A DNA stretch of 11,353 bases from Brevundimonas sp. (GTDB lineage: Bacteria; Pseudomonadota; Alphaproteobacteria; Caulobacterales; Caulobacteraceae), in contig NZ_JAVHLH010000071.1 of NCBI RefSeq assembly GCF_031082345.1, positions 1-11,353 of the forward strand. The letters run 5' to 3'. The translations under genes were made by a program, and so were the position numbers. Positions 6,133 through 11,353 of the stretch are shown piece after piece. Each line of letters opens with the position of its first letter. Within the stretch, counting starts at the first letter, position 1. The notes below the pieces were generated by a model. That model searched no databases and was not told the origin of the DNA. It saw only the letters and a program-made list of their open reading frames with translations.

Positions 6133-6155
6133 CCTTCTCCCCTTGCGGGAGAAGG
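6133..6155. terminator. Perfect 9-bp hairpin between convergent genes; possibly a dispersed palindromic repeat
   Basis: CCTTCTCCC at 6133-6141 and GGGAGAAGG at 6147-6155 pair perfectly around the loop CTTGC. It lies 2 nt after the stop of the membrane protein gene and 6 nt beyond the stop of flhA, so it is well placed to end both transcripts. There is no T tract on either side. Similar pyrimidine-arm/purine-arm hairpins with a CTTG-type loop recur between genes in many alphaproteobacterial genomes, so this may be one copy of a dispersed repeat rather than a simple terminator. Confidence 0.65.
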
Positions 6156-6161
6156 ATGCGG

Positions 6162-8279
6162 TTACACCGTCCCGATGGTCCTGAGCCGGGCCTTGGGGTG
6201 GACCTCGTTCTGGCTCATCACCACCGTCTGGCCGCGGAAGCGTTCGATGATCGAGCGGACGTAGGGGCGGACCTGCGGGCCGGTCAGCAGGACGGCGGTC
6301 TCGCCGGCCATGGCGGCGCGTTCGAACACGTCGCGGACGGCGCGGATGAAGTCCTGCAGTTTCGACGGCGCCATGGCCAGCTGCTTGTCCTCGCCCTGCC
6401 CCACCAGGGCCTCGGCGAAGGCCTGCTCCCAGTCGGGCGACAGGGTGACGATCGGCAAGGCCCCGTCGTCGCCCTTGTGCTGCCAGCACAGTTGGCGCGC
6501 CAGGCGGGCGCGGACGTGCTCGACCAGCAGGGTGACCGACGAGGTGTGCGGCGCCGCCTCGGCGAGGCCCTCCAGAATGGCCCCGAGGTCGCGGATCGAG
6601 ACCTTTTCGCGGAGCAGCGACTGGAGCACCCGCTGCAGGGTGGTGACGGTGACCACCGAGGGGATCAGCTCGTCGACCAGCTTCTTCTCTTCCGGGCCCA
6701 GTTCCTTCAGCAGCTTCTGCACCTCGGCGTAGGAGAGCAGTTCGGCCATGTTCTCCTTGAGGATCTCGGTCAGATGGGTGGTCAGCACCGTCGACGGATC
6801 GACGATGGTGTAGCCGCGGAAGGTGGCCTCCTCGCGCAGGCTCTCGTCGATCCAGGTCGCGGGCAGGCCGAAGGCGGGTTCCCGGGTGTGTTCCCCGGGC
6901 AGTTCGACCTGGCGACCGGCCGGATCCATGGCCATCAGCGAGCCGAGGCGGACCTCGCCGGCGCCCGCCTCCATCTCCTTGATGCGGATGGCGTAGCCCT
7001 GGGTGCCGAGGCGCATGTTGTCGAGGATGCGCACCGACGGCATGACGAAGCCGTACTCCTGGGCCAGCGAGCGGCGCAGGGCCCGCACCTGGTCGGTCAG
7101 GCGCCGGCCCTCGAGGTCGTTGATCAGCGACAGCAGGGAATAGCCGAGCTCGATCTTGACCTCGTCGATGGTCAGGGCGGTGCCGATCGGCTCCTCGACG
7201 TCCTCCTTGGGACCGGAGGCGGTGGCGGCCATCTCGGCCTCGCTCGGCTTGGGCTTGAGGCGATTGCGGCCGAGGCGCCAGGCCATGAAGCCGGTTCCGA
7301 TGGCCAGGGCCGCGAACGGCAGCAGCGGCATGCCGGGGATCAGGCCGATCAGGCCGGCCGCGCCGGAGACGACGCCGAGGCTGACCGGATTGGTGGCCAG
7401 CTGGGCGACCAGGGCCTTGTCGGCCGTGCCCTCGACGCCCGCCTTGGACACCAGGAAGCCGGCGGCGATGGAGATGACGATGGCCGGGACCTGGGTCACC
7501 AGACCGTCGCCGATGGTCAGGGAGACATAGGAGTTGGCCGCCTCGCCGATCGGCATCTGGTGCTGGACCACGCCGATGAGAATGCCGCCGATGACGTTGA
7601 TGAAGACGATGATCAGACCGGCGACGGCGTCGCCGCGGACGAATTTCGAGGCGCCGTCCATGGCCCCGAAGAAGGTCGATTCCTGCTCCAGCTCCTTGCG
7701 CCGGCGCTTGGCGCCCTCCTCGTCGATCAGACCGGACGACAGGTCGGCGTCGATGGCCATCTGCTTGCCCGGCATGGAGTCGAGGGTGAAGCGGGCCGAG
7801 ACCTCAGCGATGCGGGTCGAGCCCTTGGTGATGACCACGAAATTCACCACCAGGATGATGGCGAAGATGATGATGCCGATGATGAAGCTGCCGCCCATCA
7901 TCAGCGCGCCGAAGGCCTCGATCACCTGACCGGCGCCGCCCGAGCCCTCGTGGCCGTGGCTGAGCACCAGCCGGGTGGAGGCCAGGTTCAGGCCCAGCCG
8001 GAACAGGGTCGAGACCAGCAGGACGGTGGGGAAGATGGCGAAGTCCAGCGGCTTCTTCATCATCACCGCGGTCATCAGGATCAGCACGCTGGAGACCAGC
8101 GACAGGGCGAGCAGCATGTCCAGCAGGAAGGTCGGGATCGGCAGGATCAGCAGCAGGATGACGCCGATGACGCCGATGGCCATGCCGACCTCGCCGCGCG
8201 CGACCCAGCCCATCATGTCGCGCCCGGTCGGACGGGCCATGCCGTCCTTCATCATGGTCGAGGCGGGGATGTCGGTCAT
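6162..8279 (-). CDS. flhA: FlhA, flagellar type III export gate protein
   Basis: A 705-residue protein, normal for FlhA. It forms the nonameric ring in the inner membrane that couples proton flow to export of flagellar subunits and docks chaperone-substrate complexes. About eight membrane helices occupy roughly 30-340. Between them lies the FHIPEP family signature, RIAEVSARFTLDSMPGKQM at 156-174 followed by AIDAD, and a conserved DGASKFVRGD segment at 208-217 containing the family's essential aspartate. The C-terminal part (about 345-705) is the cytoplasmic substrate-docking domain. The ATG at 8279 overlaps the TGA of the beta-lactamase gene (ATGA), and there is no purine-rich Shine-Dalgarno upstream, so translation probably depends on coupling. 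The flagellar rather than injectisome paralogue is indicated by the neighbouring fliN and flbD. It is the last gene of the operon, ending at the hairpin at 6133-6155. Confidence 0.97.
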   Translation of the reverse strand: MTDIPASTMMKDGMARPTGRDMMGWVARGEVGMAIGVIGVILLLILPIPTFLLDMLLALSLVSSVLILMTAVMMKKPLDFAIFPTVLLVSTLFRLGLNLASTRLVLSHGHEGSGGAGQVIEAFGALMMGGSFIIGIIIFAIILVVNFVVITKGSTRIAEVSARFTLDSMPGKQMAIDADLSSGLIDEEGAKRRRKELEQESTFFGAMDGASKFVRGDAVAGLIIVFINVIGGILIGVVQHQMPIGEAANSYVSLTIGDGLVTQVPAIVISIAAGFLVSKAGVEGTADKALVAQLATNPVSLGVVSGAAGLIGLIPGMPLLPFAALAIGTGFMAWRLGRNRLKPKPSEAEMAATASGPKEDVEEPIGTALTIDEVKIELGYSLLSLINDLEGRRLTDQVRALRRSLAQEYGFVMPSVRILDNMRLGTQGYAIRIKEMEAGAGEVRLGSLMAMDPAGRQVELPGEHTREPAFGLPATWIDESLREEATFRGYTIVDPSTVLTTHLTEILKENMAELLSYAEVQKLLKELGPEEKKLVDELIPSVVTVTTLQRVLQSLLREKVSIRDLGAILEGLAEAAPHTSSVTLLVEHVRARLARQLCWQHKGDDGALPIVTLSPDWEQAFAEALVGQGEDKQLAMAPSKLQDFIRAVRDVFERAAMAGETAVLLTGPQVRPYVRSIIERFRGQTVVMSQNEVHPKARLRTIGTV

Positions 8280-9178
8280 GCGCGGCCGAGGCGTTTCAGC
8301 GCGAGGCGGGCGGCCTCGGCGATGACGGCGTCGTTCCGGGCGGCCGGGGCGTCGCGCGTGGCGTGATAGTAGGCGGCGACGATCACCGGCGAGCCGGTCG
8401 GCGGGTAAAGCACCCCGATGTCGTTGGTCGGACCGTAGCCCCCGGTGCCGGTCTTGTGCGCCACCCGCCAGCCGCCCGGAACCCCGGCCTTGAGCCGGTC
8501 CGCCCCGGTCGGCGAGTCGACCATCCAGCGCAGCAGGATCGCCTTGTGTTCCGCCGAGAGCGGCGTGGCCGGATCGACCAGCAGACGCTCCAGATTGGCC
8601 GCCGAGCTCAGGGGCGTGATGGTGTCCTTGTCGCCATCCAGCCGGTTCATCTCGGGTTCGAAACGGTCCACCGTGGTGCTGTCGTCACCAAGTGAGCGGT
8701 AGAAGGCCCGCATCGGCTCCAGACCGCCCATGGCCTTGAGCAGCAGGTTGGCGGCGGGGTTGTCGCTGACCTCGACCGCGCCCTTCATCAGGGCCTCGAC
8801 GCTCAGGGCGCCGCCGACGGCGGGCTCGGTCACCGGGGCGTGGTGGGTCATGTCAGCGGCGGTGACGGGAATCCGGCGATCCAGCCGTTCCTCCCCCGCC
8901 TGCACCCGCAGGAAGGTGGCGGCGGCGAGAAACATCTTGAAGGTCGAGCAGTAGACGAACCGCTCGTCCCCGCGCCAGGCCAGGCGGCGACCCGTGCCGG
9001 CGTCATGGGCGACGAAGCCCAGACGGCCGCCGTTCTCACGCTCCAGCGCGGACAGGTCGAAGGCTTCGGGCGGGGTCGGCGCCTGCGCCGGCGGGGCGGG
9101 CTCGGCGCGGACGCAGCCGGCGACGCCCAGGGCGCCGAGACCGGTCAGGACGCTTCTGCGGTCCGTGGATCGGGTCAT
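8276..9178 (-). CDS. bla: Class A beta-lactamase inside the flagellar operon
   Basis: A 300-residue serine beta-lactamase. All active-site motifs are present: S78-T-F-K81 (Ambler 70-73), S138-D-N140 (130-132), E174-P-E-M-N178 (166-170) and K242-T-G (234-236). It should hydrolyse beta-lactams in the periplasm; the spectrum cannot be read from sequence. The N-terminus, DRRSVLTGLGALGVAGC, has a twin-arginine pair, a hydrophobic stretch and a lipobox-like VAGC with C22, so it may be a Tat-exported lipoprotein. A cysteine precedes the catalytic serine (C77), but its carbapenemase disulfide partner at Ambler 238 is a glycine. The omega loop has six residues between N178 and D185, two fewer than in TEM or KPC. 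The gene starts 2 nt after the flbD stop and overlaps flhA by 4 nt, with no Shine-Dalgarno. Base composition looks like its neighbours, so there is no sign of recent transfer. Confidence 0.95.
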   Translation of the reverse strand: MTRSTDRRSVLTGLGALGVAGCVRAEPAPPAQAPTPPEAFDLSALERENGGRLGFVAHDAGTGRRLAWRGDERFVYCSTFKMFLAAATFLRVQAGEERLDRRIPVTAADMTHHAPVTEPAVGGALSVEALMKGAVEVSDNPAANLLLKAMGGLEPMRAFYRSLGDDSTTVDRFEPEMNRLDGDKDTITPLSSAANLERLLVDPATPLSAEHKAILLRWMVDSPTGADRLKAGVPGGWRVAHKTGTGGYGPTNDIGVLYPPTGSPVIVAAYYHATRDAPAARNDAVIAEAARLALKRLGRA

Positions 9179-9180
9179 GG

Positions 9181-10575
9181 TCAGGCGGCCGCGTAGCCGG
9201 ACGAGGCCACGCCCGACTGCGGGGCGGGGATGCTGGTCCCCTCGTCGGCGTATTCGTTGAGCTTGTTGCGCAGGGTGCGGATCGAGATGCCGAGGATGTT
9301 GGCCGCATGGGTGCGGTTGCCGAGGCAGTGCGACAGGGTGTCGAGGATCAGCGTCTTCTCCATCTGCGCCACGGTCTGGCCGACGTGGGCGCGGGTGACG
9401 GCGTCGGCGACGTGGGCGGCGCGTCCGGCCACCCCCGCGTCGACGGCGGCGCCGTGGCTGCCGGCGCTGAGCGGCTGGCCGTCGGGCAGACGGATGGCCT
9501 CGACGTCGATCTCGGGTCCGACCGCCAGCAGCACGGCGCGGTGCATGGCGTTCTCCAGCTCGCGGACGTTGCCGTTCCAGCGGTGCGAGACCAGCGCGCG
9601 CTTCGCATCGGCCGAGATCGGCTTGACCGGCACGCCGTTGGCGGCGGCGTATTTGCGCACGAAGTGATCGGCCAGCACGGCGATGTCGCCCGGCCGCTCG
9701 CGCAGGGCCGGCAGGCGCAGGTTCACGACGTTGAGGCGGTACAGCAGATCCTCGCGGAACGTCCCCTCGCTGACCGACCGGGCCAGGTCGCGGTTCGAGG
9801 TGGCGATGATGCGGATGTTGACCGGCACCGGCTTGGTGCCGCCGACACGGTCGATGACCCGCTCCTGGATGGCGCGCAGCAGCTTGGCCTGCAGGCGCAC
9901 GTCCATCTCCGAGATTTCGTCGAGCAGCAGGGTGCCGCCGTCGGCCTCCTCGAACTTGCCGATGCGGCGGGCCATGGCGCCGGTGAACGATCCCTTCTCG
10001 TGACCGAACAGTTCGGACTCCAGCAGATTGTCGGGGATGGCGGCGCAGTTGACGCTGATGAAGGGCCGGTCGGCGCGCTTGGACCCGGCGTGCAGGTAGC
10101 GGGCCATGACCTCCTTGCCGACGCCGCTTTCACCGGTGATCAGGATCGAGGCCTCCGAACGGGCCACCTGGTCGGCCAGCTGGATGACGGCCTTCATCGA
10201 CGGATCGGCCGAGATCAGCGGGCGCTCGTCGTCGGCGACGGCCGACAGCACGGCGGCGATCAGATCGGCCTCGGGCGGCAGGGGGATGAATTCCTTGGCC
10301 CCGGCGCGGATGGCGTTGGCCGCATCGGTCGCATCGGCGTCGACGCCGCACGCCACCACCGGCACGTGGATGCGCTCGGCCTCGTTGGCCGCGATCAGGG
10401 CGGCGATGTCGACGCGGTAGTCGACCATCAGCAGGTCGGCCCCCTGCCCGCGCCGGAGCTGTTCCGTCGCCTGGTCGCCGCGCTCGACGTGGCTGACCTT
10501 GGCGCCGTGCGCCATGGCCATCTTCACCGCCGTCGCCAGCTGTCCGCTGAGCCTGCCAACCACCAGAAGCCGCAT
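9181..10575 (-). CDS. flbD: FlbD, sigma54-dependent flagellar transcription regulator
   Basis: A 464-residue NtrC-type activator. The N-terminal receiver (1 to about 115) is degenerate. D52 (LLMVDYR) is kept, but the usual acidic pair near residues 8-13 is replaced by VGRLSG, and the lysine near 100 is missing (EFIPLPPEADL). This agrees with Caulobacter FlbD, whose activity is set by the partner FliX rather than by ordinary phosphotransfer. The AAA+ domain (about 122-350) has Walker A GESGVGKE (148-155), the sigma54-contacting loop GSFTGA (195-200, variant of GAFTGA), Walker B LLLDE (216-220) and the arginine-finger region FREDLLYRLN (273-282). A Fis-type helix-turn-helix, ANILGISIRTLRNKL (425-439), binds ftr elements. 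It activates late flagellar operons and represses early ones. The start has AGGAG 7 nt upstream and lies 36 nt after the fliN stop. Confidence 0.95.
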   Translation of the reverse strand: MRLLVVGRLSGQLATAVKMAMAHGAKVSHVERGDQATEQLRRGQGADLLMVDYRVDIAALIAANEAERIHVPVVACGVDADATDAANAIRAGAKEFIPLPPEADLIAAVLSAVADDERPLISADPSMKAVIQLADQVARSEASILITGESGVGKEVMARYLHAGSKRADRPFISVNCAAIPDNLLESELFGHEKGSFTGAMARRIGKFEEADGGTLLLDEISEMDVRLQAKLLRAIQERVIDRVGGTKPVPVNIRIIATSNRDLARSVSEGTFREDLLYRLNVVNLRLPALRERPGDIAVLADHFVRKYAAANGVPVKPISADAKRALVSHRWNGNVRELENAMHRAVLLAVGPEIDVEAIRLPDGQPLSAGSHGAAVDAGVAGRAAHVADAVTRAHVGQTVAQMEKTLILDTLSHCLGNRTHAANILGISIRTLRNKLNEYADEGTSIPAPQSGVASSGYAAA

Positions 10576-10582
10576 CGGTCTT

Positions 10583-10587
10583 CTCCT
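10583..10587 (-). promoter_or_regulatory. Shine-Dalgarno of flbD
   Basis: AGGAG on the minus strand, 7 nt before the flbD ATG at 10575. It shows that flbD has independent translation initiation, in contrast to the beta-lactamase and flhA cistrons that follow without such a site. Confidence 0.7.
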
Positions 10588-10611
10588 CTAATCTCTACGC
10601 TCGTCGCCGGA

Positions 10612-10944
10612 TCAGGCGCCGCTGTCTTCCGTCTTGATGATTTCCGTCATGGTCACGCCCAGACGGTCCTCGACCACCACCACCTCGCCGCGGGCGACCA
10701 GGCGATTGTTGACGAAGATGTCGATCGCCTCGCCGACCTTTCGGTCCAGCTCCAGCACCGAGCCGCGGTTCAGCTTCAGCAGCTGGGCCACGGACATGTG
10801 CGCCTTGCCGAGCACGGCCGAGATGTTGACCGGCACATCAAAAACCGGGGCCAGGTCGCTGGCGCTCTTGTCGGTCGCCTCGTCGTTGACGGTGATCGCG
10901 GTGGAGTCGGCGAACTCCTCCAGGGCCATGGTGTCGGACGCCAT
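10612..10944 (-). CDS. fliN: FliN, flagellar motor switch protein
   Basis: A 110-residue protein. The variable, acidic N-terminus (1 to about 30) is followed by a SpoA/surface-presentation domain (about 33-105). It contains the family pattern VPVNISAVLGKAHMSVAQLL (37-56), then LNRGSVLELDRKVGEAIDIF and ARGEVVVVEDRLGVTMTEI. FliN forms the lower part of the C-ring, takes part in switching the rotation sense, and docks FliH with its export cargo. The length fits the short single-domain FliN type. The ATG at 10944 overlaps the stop of the upstream fliH-like gene as TAATG, and a strong Shine-Dalgarno, AAGGGAGG at 10957-10950, lies 5 nt upstream. The gene order fliH-fliN-flbD is that of the Caulobacter fliF operon. 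Confidence 0.95.
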   Translation of the reverse strand: MASDTMALEEFADSTAITVNDEATDKSASDLAPVFDVPVNISAVLGKAHMSVAQLLKLNRGSVLELDRKVGEAIDIFVNNRLVARGEVVVVEDRLGVTMTEIIKTEDSGA

Positions 10945-11353
10945 TACGGCCTCCCTTCCATTGTCGGTTCAGGGGTGAGGGTGTCAGCGTGGCCGGCTTC
11001 GGCGGCGAGGGCCGAGTCGAGCGCCTCGCGCATGCGGGCGAAGGCGGCTTCGGGCTCGAAGGCGGCGCGGCCGTCGGCCCATTCCAGCTGGAAGGCGGCG
11101 GGCGGCGCGCCCGGCTCCTCGCGGAAGGCCACCACGCCCGAGAAGCCGGCGTCGGCGCACAGCCGTTCGATGCGGGCGCGGTTGGCGTCGTCGAGCTCGC
11201 CGGCGCGGATGACCAGACGCGGCGAGGAGTCGATCTCCTGGCCGAGGGCCTCCAGCGCCGCCTGCAGTTGCTCGAGGCACCGCTTCCGCAGCGGACGGTT
11301 GGTCGACCAGTCGGTCGTGTCGAATGCCAGGCGCGCCGCGGCGATCGCGCGGT
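10944..11353 (-). CDS. fliH: FliH/FlbE-type flagellar assembly protein, C-terminal part
   Basis: About 135 C-terminal residues are visible; the start lies beyond the window edge. The reading frame runs open from 11353 to a TAA at 10946-10944. The translated segment includes LEQLQAALEALGQEIDSSPR, LVIRAGELDDANRARIERLC and FQLEWADGRAAF. This layout of amphipathic helix, beta strand and helix is that of the C-terminal domain of FliH-like proteins. FliH binds the export ATPase FliI and carries it to the C-ring through FliN. The assignment rests mainly on position directly before fliN and flbD, where Caulobacter carries flbE, since this family is weakly conserved. The tail (ADTLTPEPTMEGRP) is variable. 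TAATG overlap with fliN indicates coupled translation. Confidence 0.8.
   Translation of the reverse strand, partial: RAIAAARLAFDTTDWSTNRPLRKRCLEQLQAALEALGQEIDSSPRLVIRAGELDDANRARIERLCADAGFSGVVAFREEPGAPPAAFQLEWADGRAAFEPEAAFARMREALDSALAAEAGHADTLTPEPTMEGRP

Noticed and set aside
6156..8366. A 736-codon open frame on the plus strand, antisense to flhA
   Set aside because: It mirrors flhA and part of bla almost exactly, is made of low-complexity H/D/Q/G/R-rich sequence with no domain, and is a GC-rich shadow frame.
8276..9178. Recent mobile-element capture of the beta-lactamase gene
   Set aside because: No transposase, inverted repeats, target duplications or integron site flank it, and base composition matches its neighbours by eye.
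6162..11353. CtrA boxes (TTAA-N7-TTAA) or sigma54 promoters inside the flagellar block
   Set aside because: No convincing match was seen; the operon promoter is expected upstream of the window edge.

Overview
The window is uniformly GC-rich (roughly 70% by eye), compactly coded on both strands, and reads as a chromosomal piece of an alphaproteobacterium of the order Caulobacterales. A Brevundimonas- or Caulobacter-like species is the best guess. The main evidence is the flagellar block fliH(flbE)-fliN-flbD-flhA, with FlbD, the sigma54 activator typical of Caulobacter-type flagellar hierarchies. The genus is an inference and was not tested by database search. No stretch over 300 bases lacks a gene, and no tRNA, rRNA, insertion sequence, integrase or CRISPR array was seen.

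Layout. (1) Bases 1-250, minus: 5' part of a histone-deacetylase-family amidohydrolase with a GTG start. (2) 314-2585, plus: a GNAT acetyltransferase, a CoxE-type von Willebrand A protein and a small cysteine-containing exported protein, ending at a GC-rich hairpin. (3) 2645-3913, minus: a Nudix hydrolase and a second GNAT enzyme overlapping by GTGA, then a CsbD-like stress protein with its own candidate promoter resembling the alphaproteobacterial general stress (EcfG/SigT) type. (4) 3937-5310, minus: a membrane CHASE3-HisKA_2 sensor histidine kinase with no response regulator beside it in the window. (5) 5417-6130, plus: a two-helix membrane protein of unassigned function. (6) 6162-11353, minus: a flagellar operon in the order fliH(flbE), fliN, flbD, class A beta-lactamase, flhA.

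How the genes work together. The last block builds and controls the early flagellum. FliH/FlbE and FlhA belong to the export machine, FliN to the C-ring and export docking site, and FlbD switches later sigma54-dependent flagellar genes. The most striking point is that an apparently intact class A beta-lactamase lies between flbD and flhA, 2 nt after the flbD stop and overlapping the flhA start by ATGA. It has no Shine-Dalgarno of its own, so it looks like a true cistron of a cell-cycle-regulated flagellar operon. In the middle, the CsbD-like gene with its GGAAC-N16-GGTT promoter candidate and the HisKA_2 kinase may both touch the general stress response, but this link is inferred.
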